Under the pieces are notes generated by a model, which was not told the DNA's origin, did not search any database, and saw only the letters and a list, made by a program, of their open reading frames with translations. From JANNSX01 sp963741525 (GTDB lineage Bacteria; Pseudomonadota; Alphaproteobacteria; Rhizobiales; Hyphomicrobiaceae): a stretch of 64,000 bases of DNA. The stretch is taken from contig CAVUIW010000021.1 of the NCBI GenBank assembly GCA_963741525.1, positions 1 through 64,000 of the forward strand, read 5' to 3'. Position 1 is the stretch's first letter. Every line of letters begins with the position of its first letter. A program made the position numbers and the translations under genes. Of this stretch, positions 42,001 to 54,092 are shown in pieces.

Positions 42001-43493
42001 AGCCGGGCTCCATCGAGGCCCGCTCGCCATTGCGCGACCGGCTGCTGGAGCTCCAATGGGGCATCGAGCGGCGGATTTTCTCGAACGACATCATCGCCTC
42101 GCGTCCTCGCATATCCGGCCAGCGCCGATTGATAATCGGCAAGAGCGAGAATGACCCTGACATCCGCCAGGACCGTCTCGAGCTTCTCGCGGACCAGCCT
42201 CTGTTTCCCGAGCTTGCCGGCTTTGACCGCGCCTTGCGTATGGCTGAGGAGCCGATGCTGCACGTCGGCGGATTGCGCGGCCAGCCGATAGGCATGCTCG
42301 TTGACGGCGACCTTCGCCCGCGACACATGCACTTGCATGACGATCGTCGCCGCCGCCGCCAGCGCCAACTGCCGGTCGAAGCGTTCCTGACTGTCGGCGA
42401 CATCGAGCTCGTCCTTGAGCCGCGCGAGCCGCACGAGATCGCCGGCGATGCTCGCCCCCCAGCTGACCCAATTGCCGTCGAAGAGATAGGGATTGGCGTC
42501 AGAGGAATAGGACCGCGTCAAGTTGATGCCCGGTAGCGCCTCCAGAATCTTCGCGTAGACCTCCGCCTCGCCGATTCTGAGATCATACATGTGTTGACGG
42601 ATCTCGGGCCGCTGCCGGAGCGCTGCCGTGACATCTTCGGTTGCATACGGCGCCATCGCCGAACGCGTGTCGAGCATGACCGTGCCGTCGAGCGACAGAT
42701 CGCGGCCAGGCGGCGCACCCAAGAGATTCTTGAGCTCTTCCTCCGCGCCGGCCAGGAAGACCAGCTGATCGACGACCTCGCGCTGCACATCGAGCAGATC
42801 GCGCTGGAGGCCGATGGGGTCGAGAGGGTCGATCGCTTTGTCCTTGGCCGCGACCTCCGTGAGCCGCAGCGACTCGCGGACCTCGGCCTCGAGTGCGGAC
42901 ATGCCAGGGGCGAGCGTGCGGTAGGCAACCGCACGCCAGAATGCCTTCGTGGTTTCCTCGGCGATCTCGTGCGCCGCGCGCCGGCTGTCCTCCTCCTGTT
43001 TTCGCGCTAGGTCGAGGGCCTGCCGCGAGCGAACATAAGAGAGCCCGAAGTCGAGAATATTCCAGCCGAGCGTGATGTCCTTCGTCCGGCTGTCATCGTC
43101 CGACGAGGTCGAATAGGTCGATGACCCGCTCGATCGCGACATCTGCGGCCGGTTCCGGTGGCTATAGCTTGCCTCCGCCATCGCGCTCGGCAGCATGGCC
43201 CCGCTTTCGACCATGACCTTGGCTTGCGCCAGAACCGCCTCGAGCTCCTTGGCGCGTATCGATCGATTGCGCTGCACGGCGAGCTTCACGGCCATATCCA
43301 CAGTCATATCTTCGGCAAGAGTGGCGTCGGTCATGGCGAGTTCACTTTCGAGCTCCACGGTGAAGCTCGCCACCTCCTGCGGATCCAGCGCTGGCGCGAG
43401 GGCGGCACAAGCCGCAAGCGCGAATGTCGAGCCTGTGAGAGCGAGGGTCCGCAGCCCGACGATCCAGGCGCTCGTGGCTGCGGTCCATTGCAT
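41997..43493 (-). CDS. TolC-family outer-membrane efflux lipoprotein
   Basis: A 498-residue outer-membrane channel protein. The ATG at 43491-43493 has GGAG 6 bases upstream and gives a signal peptide with lipobox LAAC (FALAACAALAPAL). The two long-helix repeats typical of TolC are visible (VDMAVKLAVQRNRSIRAKEL and VTAALRQRPEIRQHMYDLRI). It would form the outer-membrane exit for the adaptor proteins encoded downstream. It lies 111 bases after the giant adhesin gene. Confidence 0.9.
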   Translation of the reverse strand: MQWTAATSAWIVGLRTLALTGSTFALAACAALAPALDPQEVASFTVELESELAMTDATLAEDMTVDMAVKLAVQRNRSIRAKELEAVLAQAKVMVESGAMLPSAMAEASYSHRNRPQMSRSSGSSTYSTSSDDDSRTKDITLGWNILDFGLSYVRSRQALDLARKQEEDSRRAAHEIAEETTKAFWRAVAYRTLAPGMSALEAEVRESLRLTEVAAKDKAIDPLDPIGLQRDLLDVQREVVDQLVFLAGAEEELKNLLGAPPGRDLSLDGTVMLDTRSAMAPYATEDVTAALRQRPEIRQHMYDLRIGEAEVYAKILEALPGINLTRSYSSDANPYLFDGNWVSWGASIAGDLVRLARLKDELDVADSQERFDRQLALAAAATIVMQVHVSRAKVAVNEHAYRLAAQSADVQHRLLSHTQGAVKAGKLGKQRLVREKLETVLADVRVILALADYQSALAGYARTRGDDVVRENPPLDAPLELQQPVAQWRAGLDGARL

Positions 43494-43604
43494 TCCATGC
43501 TCCTGTTGGGCGACGTCTCGAGCGCAACCGTCCGTAATGGGGGGAATCCCCCGTTCCAGACCGCCTGCAAACACCGATACCGACGCAGGAACTCCAGTTC
43601 AGCT

Positions 43605-46600
43605 TCAAGCCTTGCGTTTCTTGAGATTGCTGAACGTGGTCAGACACTTGTCGAGGAAGGACTGCGCCGGGACCTTGATCGTCTCGGTCGCGGTCACGAC
43701 CCGGCCGAACTTGTCGGTGATCGAGTAAGTGAAGCGATCGACCCCCGAGAAGCCCTTTCGCGGCACATATTTGAACGTGCCATCCGGCTTCATGGTGAGA
43801 ACACCGTTCTTCGTGCCGCTTACGACCTTGAAGACGGCATCGACCGGATACACATCGCCCTTCGAGACTGTGCTGCTCAGCGTGCCTTTCGAGGTCGATT
43901 CATGCTGGCCGCCGGCGGCCTTGAGTTCGGGCCGCTCGACATTGACCTGGTAGGTCGATGTGGACGTCAGCCCTGCCGGATCCCGCACCGTGTAGGTGAT
44001 GGTGGCATTGCCCGCAAATCCCGGCGCCGGCTTGAAGACCCAGGCGTTGCCTTCACGAACCATCGCACCCTGGTTAGCCGGCACCTTGGCGCTGACGACG
44101 GTGAGCGGATCGCCATCGGGATCGCTCGCCGTCGACAGGAAGTCGAGCGTGACAGCGGCCAGATAGCCGGTCGCAGCCTTACCCGGAGTCGCCACCGGGC
44201 CATCATTGGCACCGTTGATGGTGATGACTAGCGTGGCCGTGTCCGTGCCACCGTTGCCGTCGTCGATGGTGTAGGTGATCGTCTCGGTCGCCGTTTCGCC
44301 CGCACCCAGCCCGTTGTAGGCCGTGCCCGGCTCGAAGGTGTAGGAGCCGTCGTCGTTGAGCGTCAGCACGCCGCCGCCTGCCACCGTGAACGGCTGACCG
44401 ATCGTGACCGGTGTCGTGCCCTGAACCGCGGTGGAGACCGTCAGCGGATCGTTGTCGGGAGCAGCGTCCGAGTCCCCGGTCACGCTATCGGTGATGACGT
44501 TGCCGGAAACAATGGACGCATCCTCGGAAACGCCGGCGGTGTCGTCGATCGCGACCGGCGCGAGATTGGCGAAGCTGAAGGTCACGTATTGCGTGACCAT
44601 CGCACCATTCTCGTCGGTCGCCGTGATCGGCACGATGTAGGTGCCTGCCGGCTCACCGGGCGTCGAGCCTTGCGAAGCGATCAGGGCGGCCGTACCGGAG
44701 ATCGTGCCGGTTTCGGGATCGAAGGTGAGACCGGGCGGCAGCATCTCCGGATCGATGGCATAGGTCAGTTCGGCCGTCGCATCCGGATCGCCGAAGATCG
44801 GACCGACGGAGACCGGCTCGATGGTCTCGCCGTCGGTACTCGCGACGGGCTCCACGGCAGGCGCAGCGCCGAGGCCCGTGAGCGGCCCGATGTTGACGGT
44901 GACGGTTGCGGTCGTGGTGCCGCCATTGCCGTCCGACACGGTGTAGGAGAAGCTGTCGGTTCCGGCGTAGCCGGTGTCCGGCGTGTAGGTGAGCGTGCCG
45001 TCCGGATTGACGACGACCGTGCCGTGGGCAGGTAGCGACGTGCCCGTCACGACGAGCGGATCGCGATCGGGATCATTGTCGTTGGCGAGCACACCGATGG
45101 TGACCGGCGTGTCCTCGGCCGTCGCCGCCTTGTCGGCGGCCGCGACGGGTGCCGGATTGACGATGGCGAAGGCGATCGGCACCGTGATCTGATTGCCGGA
45201 AGGATCCGTCGCCGTGACGAGCACGGTGTAGGGACCGCTCTGAGATGCATCCGCTGCCGGCATACCGGAGATAATGCCCGTTGCAGCATCGATCGAGAGG
45301 CCTTCGGGCAGACCTGTCACCGAGAAGGCGAGCGGATCGCCATTGGGATCGGTGATGATGTCCGCGACATCGACCGGCGCGATGGGGGTGCCATCGGCGG
45401 CCGGTTGTGGTGCAATCGTATCGGTCGCGACAGGTGCGCCGGGCGCCGGAACGCCGACCGTGATCGAGACCGTCGCCGTCGCATAGCCACCCTGGCCATC
45501 GGTCACCATGTAGGTGAAGGTCTCGACACCGGTGAAGCCTGCATTCGGCGTATACGTCAGCGTGCCATTCGCATGCATCGTGACGGTGCCGTTGGCGACC
45601 GGTCCGATGCTGGCAATGGTGAGCGGATCGCCATCGGGATCTCTGTCGTTGGCGAGGAGCGCCAAAGTCAGCGGCGTATCCGCGGGCGTTGCTGCGCCGT
45701 CGTCAGCCGCGACAGGTGCCGGGTTGAGCACGGTGATGACGAGCGGTTGTGTGACCTGATTGCCCTCGGGATCGACGGCTGTGATAATGACCGTGTAAGG
45801 GCCATCGACCGAAGCATTGGCGGGTAGGTTTCCGCTGACGATGCCGGTGGCCGGATCAATCGTCAGTCCGGCCGGCAGGTTCGTGGCGCAGTAGGTCAGC
45901 GGACCACCGTCGGGATCGCTGAAGCCAGCGGCGATGGCGATCGGCGCGATCGGGGCACCATCAGTGCCCGTGGCGGGCGCGAGCGGGCTCGCGATCTCCG
46001 GAGCGCCGGCGGGCGGTGCTCCGACGGCGACCGTGATCGTCGCCGTCGACGTGCCGCCCTGGCCATCCGAGATCGTGTAGGTGATGGTCTCGGTGCCCGT
46101 GAAGCCGGCATCCGGCAGGAAGGTGAGCGTGCCGTCCGGATTGACCGTGACGGTGCCGTTGGCGGGTTGCACGACATCCGAGATGACGAGCACGTCGCCG
46201 TCCGGATCGCTGTCGTTGGCAAGCGGTACCAGCGTCAGCGGCGTGCCGGTAGGCGTCGTGGCATTGTCGTTGACGGCGACCGGCGCCGGATTCGAGACGT
46301 TGATGATGACCGCAACCGTCGAGGTCGAGCCGTCCGGCGCAATCGCCGTCACGTTGATGGTGTAGGGACCCTGGACCGAGGCGTCACTCGCCAGCGTGCC
46401 GGAGATAACACCGGTCGCCGGGTCGATCGAGAGGCCTTCCGGCAGATTGGTCGCCGAGAATGTGAGCGGCAGGCCGGCCGGGTTGGCGAACGCGGTCGCC
46501 GTGTCGATCGGTGCAATCGGCGCGCCGTCGATACCGCTGACGGGCGCGATCGGACCAAGAGACACAGGCGCATCGTTGGCGCCCGTAACCGTCACGGTGA

Positions 46601-49600
46601 TGGTGGCGCGATCGAAACCGCCCTGGCCGTCTGAGACGAGGTAGCTCACCGTCGTTTCACGGGACTCGCCGGCATTGAGGTTCTGAAAATCCAGGCCCGG
46701 ATCGAAGGTCCAGGATCCGTCCGGGCTGACGATGAAGGTGCCGCCGGTCGAACCCGTAACGCCCCGTCCGACCAGTGCCGGATCGCCATTGATGGCGGCC
46801 ACATGCAGCGGATCGCTGTCGGGCGCGGTGTCGGCGTCACCGGTCATGGCGTCGCCGATGACATTGCCGCCGATCGTGTTGCCGTCTTCGGACACACTGC
46901 CGGCATCGTTCTGAGCAGCCGGCGGCAGATTGACGATGGCGAGCGTAACTGTCGTCGCGACGGGCGCGCCGTCCGGGTCCGTCGCCGTGATGGTGATCAG
47001 ATACTCACCGGGATTGCCGGTATTCGTGCTCTGCGAGGCACTGGGCGGCGGCGTGCCGGTGATCGTTCCGGTCGCGGGATCGATCGTCACCCAGGCGGGC
47101 GCCGTCGCCGGGTCGAGCGTGTAGGTCAGCGGCTCACCGTCCGGATCAACGATGTAGTTCGACACCACGATCGGAGCGAGCGCCTCGCCGTCGTTCCGCG
47201 TCACATCGGGGATGATGTTGAGCGGATCGGCCGGGCCCACCGGATTGGCCGGGTCGTACAGCGGGTCGCCCGGAATGTTGACGGGGTTCGACGGATCGAT
47301 GACGACCGGCGTGTCGTTGGCACCGTTGATGGTGATGATCAGCGTCGCGGTGTCCGTGCCGCCGTTGCCGTCGTCGACCGTGTAGGTGATCGTCTCGGTC
47401 GCCGTCTCGCCGGCATCGAGGCCGTTGTAGGCCGTGCCGGGCTTGAAGGTGTAGCGGCCATCATCGTTGAGCGTTAGCTTGCCGCCGCCGGCGAGCGTCG
47501 CTTCCGTGCCGATGGTGATCGGCGTCGTGCCTTGCATTGCGGCCGAGACAGTCAGCGGATCGCTGTCGGGCGCCTTGTCGGCATCGCCGGTCGTTGCGTC
47601 GGTCAGCACGTTGCCAGAGGCAATCGTATCGTCCTCGCCGAGTGAGCCCGTGTCGTCGACTGCGACGGGCGCCAGATTGACGATCGTCAGCGTGACGGTC
47701 GTCGTGACGAGCGCGCCGTCCGGATCGGTCGCCGTGATGGTGATCAAATACTCGCCGGTGTTCCCGGTGTTCGTACCCTGCGAGGCATCGGCCGGCGGTG
47801 TGCCGGTGATGGTGCCCGTGACCGGATCGATCGTCACCCAGGTGGGCGTCGTCGCCGGGTCGAGCGTGTAGGTCAGCGGCTCGCCATCCGGATCGACGAT
47901 GAAGTTCGACACCATGATCGCAGTGAGCGCCTCGCCGTCGTTCCGCGACACATCCGGAATGATGTTGAGCGGATCGGCCGGGCCAACGGGATTCTCCGGA
48001 TCATACAGCGGGTCACCCGGGATGTTGACGGGGTTCGACGGATCGATGACCACCGGCGTGTCGTTGGCGCCATTGATGGTGATGACGAGCGTCGCGGTAT
48101 CCGTGCCGCCGTTGCCGTCGTCGACCGTGTAGGTGATCGTCTCGGTCGCCGTCTCGCCCGCATCGAGGCCATTGTAGGCCGTGCCCGGCGCAAAGGTGTA
48201 GCTGCCGTCGCCGTTCAGCGTCAGCGTGCCTCCGCCCGAAACCGTGAACGGCTCGCCGAGCGTGATCGCCGACGTACCCTGCACCGCGGCGGAGACCGTC
48301 AGCGGATCGCTGTCGGGCAACGTATCGGCATCGCCGGTCGTGGCATCGGTCAATAGATTGCCGGAGGCAATCGTATCGTCCTCGCCGAGTGAGCCCGTGT
48401 CGTCGACTGCGACGGGCGCCAGATTGACGATCGTCAGCGTGACGGTCGTCGTGACGAGCGCGCCGTCCGGATCGGTCGCCGTGATGGTGATCAAATACTC
48501 GCCGGTGTTCCCGGTGTTCGTACCCTGCGAGGCATCGGCTGGTGGCGTGCCGGTGATGGTGCCCGTGACGGGATCAATCGTCACCCAAGCGGGAGTCGTC
48601 GCCGGGTCGAGCGTGTAAGTCAGCGGCTCGTCTTCCGGATCGACGATGTAGTTCGACACCACGATCGGGGAAAGCGCCTCGCCATCGTTCCGCGGCACAT
48701 CCGGAATGATGTTGAGCGGATCGGCCGGCCCGGGATCGGATTGGCCACCGTCCCCGGATTCGGCGGGATCAATTACAACGGGCGTGTCGTTGGCGCCGTT
48801 TATGGTGATGACCAGTGTCGCGGTGGCCGTGCCGCCGTTGCCGTCTTCGATCGTGTAGGCAATCGTCTCGGTCGCCGTCTCGCCAGCATCCAAACCGTTG
48901 TAGGCGGTGCCCGGCGCGAAGTTGTAGGAGCCATCTCCGTTGAGCGTCAGCGTGCCGCCGCCTGTAACGATGAACGGCTGGCCGATTGTGAGCGGGCTTG
49001 CCCCTTGGACGGCATCGGTCACGGCGAGCGAACCGCCATCGACATCGGTGTCCTCACCGGCGCCACCGGCCGCACCGAGGATGACGTTGCCCGAGATGGA
49101 TGCCGTGTCCTCTGTGGGCGCAGCGGCATCGACGGCAGCGACCGGCGGGTCGTTCACGGGAACCACCGTGATGGTCGCAACCGCGGGATCGGAGGTCAAA
49201 CCTCCGGCGTCGGTGACCGTAAAGGTCAGCGTGCGGTCGCCCGCAACCGGATCCTGGTCGGTGTTCTCATAGGTGACGCCGCGAACGAGCGCGTCGAGAT
49301 CGGCCTGCGCCATCGGCACGGACGCACCTGCGCTGTTCGTGATCGTGAAGGTGCCGCTCGAGGCTACGTAGGCGATCTGCACCGTCGTGCCGCCAATGGT
49401 CGCCGTTTGCGTGCTGTCGGCCGACAGGTCGAACAGCTCGCCACCGATGGTGACCGCCTCGAATGCGCCGTCCTCGATACCACTCGCGACGATCTTCAAC
49501 GACGTGATGTCGTTCTCGCCGAAGTTGTAGGCATCGGCCACGGCCCGAGCTACGGAAACCGCGGCATCTCCTTCCATGAAGTTCACGGCATTGCCACGGC

Positions 49601-52600
49601 TCACGTCGGCCTGGGTGGCGGCCGAGTTGAGGTCGAGGATCGGCGCGTCATTGACCGGAACGACGGTGATGCGCGAGTAGGCGTAGTCTGTCGTCGAGCT
49701 CATCGCCTCGTTGGCGAAGAAACCGATCTGGCGGATGCCGGCCGTCGGCGCCTGCGAAGTATTCTCGTAGGTCATGCCGCGCATCAGCATGTTGAGATCG
49801 GCAACCGGGATCGGCGTGTCACCAACTTTCTCGATGATGAACAGGTTGAAGCCCGGCATATAGACGACATCGAAGGCCGTACCGCCGGCGGTCACCGTCT
49901 GCGAGCCCGCGGTGCCGATCGTGAATGTCGCGCCGCCGATGGTCAACTTCTCGGCGCTGCCGTCCGCGAAGCCCGAGAGCGAGAGAGCGAGCGTGTAGAA
50001 GTCGTTCTCGCCGAAATCGTTGACATAGGCCGTGATGCCGGTGACGGCGACCGGCGCATCACCTTCGGTGAACGTCGCTGCCGTGCTGGCATCGTCAACG
50101 CCGTGAACCGTCGGCGCACCGTCGAGCGAGATCGTGTCGGGATCGTTGACAGGCTGCACGGTGATCGTCGCAACCGCGCCGGCGCTCGTCTGGTTCGCCG
50201 AGTCGCGGACCGTGAATGTCAGCGTGCGATCGCCGGCGGTCGGAGCTTCGCCGTTGTCGGCATAAGTCACGCTGCGCACGAGTTGATCGAGATCGGCATT
50301 GATGATGGATCCGCCGCCCACCTGCGAAATGTTGAAGGTGCCGGTGCCGCCGGCTCCTGCCGTGTAGATGACTTGAAAGTCTGTGTCGCCAATCGAAACG
50401 ATGGCCGTCGAGCTCACTGCCGGATTAAACGCCTGACCGCCGATCGCGATCACCTCGTTGGCGCCATCCTTGATGCCGGTAACAACGATCTTCATCGACG
50501 TGATGTCGTTCTCGCCGGAAGTCATAGGCATCCGCGAGCGTAACGCTGGCGACCGCGATCGGCGCCGCGTTCTCGACGTAGGTCACGGCATTTCCGCGCG
50601 TCGTGTCCGCGACCGAGCCCGCCGAGTTGAGATCGATCGTCGGCGCATCGTTGACCGGCGCGACCGTGACGGCGACCGTCGCCGTGTTCGAGACGGCGCC
50701 GCTCGCGTCCTTCACGGTGTAGGCGATGGAGGTAGGCGTGCCGTTGTAGTCGGCATCGGGCGTGAAGGTGATGGCGCCGGTTGTGGCGTTCACGGTCCAC
50801 ACGCCCTGACCAGGCACGGTCAAGGTCTTGCCGTCAAGGCTGAGCGAAGCGCCAGGCGGAGTCGTGGCGATGACGACCGAAGTGGGATCGAGGGCGTCGT
50901 CCACGTCGCTGTCGTTGAACAGCACATCGACGACGATTGGCATGTCTTCGTTGCCGGAGACCGGACCATTGTTGACGGCGACCGGCGCGTCGTTGACGCT
51001 GGTGACGTCGAACGTGATCGTGTTGGCCGTCGGGTCGAGGTCGACGCCGCCGTTGGCGGTGCCGCCGTTGTCCTGTACCTGGAAGGTGAAGCTGGCGAGG
51101 CCCGTGCCGTTGGCGTTGGCGGCGGGCGTCCAGACGAGCTTGCCGGATGTGATGTCGGCGGCGGAGATCACCTGACCCGCCGTGACGGCGACGCCGTCGA
51201 GCGTGAGCGTTCCCGAGGCCGGCAGCGTGTCGATGATAACGCTGGCGAGCGCGTTGGTGCCGGAGGCATTGGCCGCGTCGATAGGGTCGGTGAACCCGAA
51301 CGTCGCCGTGCTGAGGGTTACGGCCGTGTCTTCGAGCGTGGTCACCGTCGTGTCGGCGGCAACCGGGGCATCGTTGACGGAGGTAACGTCGAACGTGACA
51401 GTGTTGGCTGTGACGGAGGTGTCGATGCCGCCGTTGGCGACGCCGCCGCTGTCCTGCACCCGGAAGGTGAGGTTGGCGACGCCGGCGCCGTTGGCGTTTG
51501 ATCCCGGCGTGTAGACGAGCTTGCCCGCTGCGATGTCGGCGGCGGAGATCACCTGGCCCGCCGTGATGGCGACACCGTCGAGCGTGAGCGTTCCCGAGGC
51601 CGGCAGCGTGTCGATGATGACACTGGCGAGCACGTTGGCGCCGGAAGCATTGGCCGCGTCGATCGGGTCGGTGAACCCGAACGTCGCCGTGCTGAGGGTT
51701 ACGGCCGTGTCTTCGAGCGTGGTCACCGTCGTGTCGGCGGCAACCGGGGCGTCGTTGACGCTGGTGACATCGAATGTGATCGTGTTGGCCGTCGGGTCGA
51801 GATCGACGCCGCCGTTGGCGGTGCCGCCGTTGTCCTGAACCTGGAAAGTGAAGCTGGCGAGGCCGGTGCCGTTGGCGTTGGCGGCGGGCGTGTAAACCAG
51901 GAGGCCGATCTGGGCGGCGGATATGGTCGTCGCGGCCGTGACCGCGACCCCATTGAACCTCAGCATGCCGCCACCGGTGAGAGGCTGGATCGTCACCGAC
52001 TGCAGCGTGTTGGCCTCGAGAGGATCACTGAAACCGAAGTTAGCGGCGGTGAAGGTGTGGGGCGTATCTTCGGCCGTCGAAATTGTGTCATCGGCGCCTG
52101 AAGGTTCGTCATTCACGGCCGTGACATGAATAGTCGAGAGCGCGCTATTGCTCGTGGTTCCGAATGTCGTGTTGGTGACCGAAACCTCGATCTGGCGGTC
52201 GGCGGTGCTTGGATTCTGCGAGGTGCTCGAGAACGTAATGGCCTGAAGGGCATCCTGGTAGTCGGCGACCGTGGCGGCGCCCGTGAGGGTAACCGTGATC
52301 TTGCCGGGAACACTGGTATCGACGCTCGCAGAAATACCAGCTGGGAGCGTCCCGGCCGTCAAGACATCACCGGTCTGAGCGTTGGTCAGCACAATCGAGG
52401 CACTTCCTAGCGTCGTGCCGAGCACAGCGTTCTGGGCAATAGCCACATCACCGAAATCGGCAATCCGGATGCCGGCGCCATTCTCGGTATAGGTCGCCTG
52501 ATAGGCCGTTCCGGAAGCGGCGGAGTTGTTGCCGTCGAGATCGAGGCTCAGCAAATTCACGGTGTTCGGAGCGACGAATGCGAAATCGCCGTCGCCGTCG

Positions 52601-53970
52601 TGGCGGAAAACGGCATTTGCGAAGCCAGAAGTGCCGACGAGGGTGTATTCTACTTGCCAAGTCGAGACATCCCGCCATGTGAAGGCCGTAAGGGACGTCG
52701 CCTCACCATTCTGGTTTTGCGTTCCACTGACCTGCACGCCGCCCGCCGACACGGCCGCGACCAGGTTGGTCGGACTGTCCAAGGTGTAGCCTGTCAGGCC
52801 ATTGAGTTGGGGCCGCACGATCTCACGCGAATTGGGAAGGCCACTGACGCCGTCGATATCCGCAATCCGGAAATTCGGGCTGCCAACCGCGTAAATGGTC
52901 AGCGAGTGCGTGGCATCGGCGGCAAAAATCTCCCATTTGATTGTTGCCGTGGCCCCGCCATTGAGGATGATCGATAGATCGTCGCCTTGCGTAAAATAAG
53001 ACACGGTACTGGCGGTCAGCGATGTGACCGTCGCCCTGACGTCGATGAGGGTACCGCCGATCGTGCCCGCATTCGTCCACAATGCGGTGTATCCGACACC
53101 GCCTTCCAGCAAACCCGTGATTGCGTTCGTGCCGGTGGCCCCTGTTACTGCCGGCTGCAATGTCGTGGAAATCGTCAGCGGCGCGAGCAGCCCGTTCCAC
53201 TCCGGCGCGTCGATCAGGCCGGCCTCGATGAGACCGGAGCGCGTCTCCAGATCCCAGTCGCCGCCGAGCGCTTCGTGACCGGTAGTATCGTTGGACGCCG
53301 CGACATCGGCGCCAGTTGCTTCGGCAAGTGCCGCCACGAAGCTCTCGCCAGTCGCACCGGCCGCCACGTCGCAACCGTAGATCAGGATGTCGCCATCATC
53401 AGAAAGCGCTGACCGGATGGACGCCATCTCATCGGCATGCTCGGCGCCCATCGAGGTCGCCGTCAGCGTCGTGCCGCCCAGGTGCAGCTCACCGGGACCA
53501 CCGTGAGAAATGATGTGGATACCGGTGATGCCGCTCTCGCCATGCAGTGTCTCGGCGATCTGCTCGACGCCATCGCGCTCGCCGTCGATGAGGACAATTC
53601 GAATGCCCTGCGGCACGGCGCCGACGATCTCATCGAGGCCGGCAAGACGGGAGTCGACGAAGGCGATCTCCCGGGTGTCGACGGAGAGATTGTGGAGGGA
53701 CACGAGCTGCTCGACACTGGCCAGTTCAACCGGCGTTTCGGCGCCCTGCTGCCCGGCGAGTTCGGAAGCCGCCAGCAACATATCGTCGCCGGTCACTTCG
53801 GGTAGCTGGGCCGGGTTCTCCGGCATTGCATCCGGCGCAATGATGTCGTGCAGCTCGCTGGCGAGCGCCGCGTCGAAGACGTAGCGCGGCTCGAGCGCCA
53901 GCATACGGCTCGAGAGGGGGAGCTTCTTGGTTTCGATGTTCGAGGACGGTTTGGTTTTTGCGGTAGCCAT
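43605..53970 (-). CDS. Giant DUF4347/cadherin-like repeat surface protein with LEPR N-terminus (one frameshift)
   Basis: About 3454 residues when a one-base insertion near 50520 (DAYDF then GENDITS) is repaired. Order: N-terminal LEPR-x-x-x-DAA motif (ALEPRYVFDAAL, residues 25-36); DUF4347 domain (about 100-265, REIAFVDSRLAGLDEIV and IHIISHGGPGELHLG); a unique beta region; three 127-residue repeats; calcium-type cadherin/VCBS domains; three 249-residue repeats; three 189-residue repeats (DGQGG...TATVSITV); and a tail ending LDKCLTTFSNLKKRKA. Very acidic and poor in Cys, as in biofilm adhesins. No RTX nonapeptides, no sortase or PEP-CTERM signal. The upstream SD is weak. Probably secreted to the surface by the genes that follow. 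Confidence 0.92.
44900..46600. repeat. 567-bp direct repeat, three copies, inside the giant gene
   Basis: Equivalent points (the GTGTAGG/ATGTAGG word) lie at 44941, 45508 and 46075, exactly 567 bases (189 residues) apart. Each unit encodes an Ig-like domain with DGQGG or DGNGG, a PAAT-type hinge and a cadherin-like half. Units differ more in DNA than the 747-bp set, so they look older. Confidence 0.85.
46530..48770. repeat. 747-bp direct repeat, three copies, inside the giant gene
   Basis: Equivalent points (GTCGCCGTGA) lie at 46981, 47728 and 48475, exactly 747 bases (249 residues) apart. Long stretches of the second and third copies are identical in DNA, for example about 47620-47790 against 48367-48537, indicating recent duplication or gene conversion. 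Such regions are prone to copy-number change and to mis-assembly. Confidence 0.9.
50985..52130. repeat. 381-bp direct repeat, three copies, inside the giant gene
   Basis: The word CGTTGACG occurs at 50991, 51372 and 51753, exactly 381 bases (127 residues) apart. Each unit encodes a cadherin-like domain with TTVTTLEDTAVTLSTATFGF or a variant. Copies one and two share long identical runs. Confidence 0.88.
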
Positions 53971-54043
53971 ATCTGGGGGGCCTTATAGTGGTTGGTTTTT
54001 TTGGGGGGGAGCGACGGTTCGATGGGGGCGTGGGATGGCGAGG

Positions 54044-54083
54044 GCCGGCTCTCGTCGCTGGGGGGACGGCGGTGAGAGCCGGC
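54044..54083 (-). terminator. Long hairpin after the outer-membrane protein gene
   Basis: A perfect 10-bp stem GCCGGCTCTC/GAGAGCCGGC with a 20-base loop lies just after the stop of the outer-membrane protein gene and about 75 bases before the giant adhesin gene. No T run follows directly, so it may only partly terminate and thus set a high ratio of porin to adhesin, or protect the upstream mRNA. Confidence 0.45.
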
Positions 54084-54092
54084 AGGAGTTGT

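Noticed and set aside
37506..43493. Annotation of the cluster as a classical type I secretion or RND efflux system
   Set aside because: Neither an ABC ATPase nor an RND pump is encoded; the only inner-membrane component with several spans is the M50-HlyD protein.
48741..50543. 600-codon open frame on the plus strand
   Set aside because: Antisense to the repeat region of the giant adhesin; Arg/Asp-rich shadow.
44900..52130. Regular repeats that might suggest a CRISPR array
   Set aside because: Periods of 381-747 bases are multiples of three and encode protein domains in one frame; there are no short repeat-spacer units and no cas genes.
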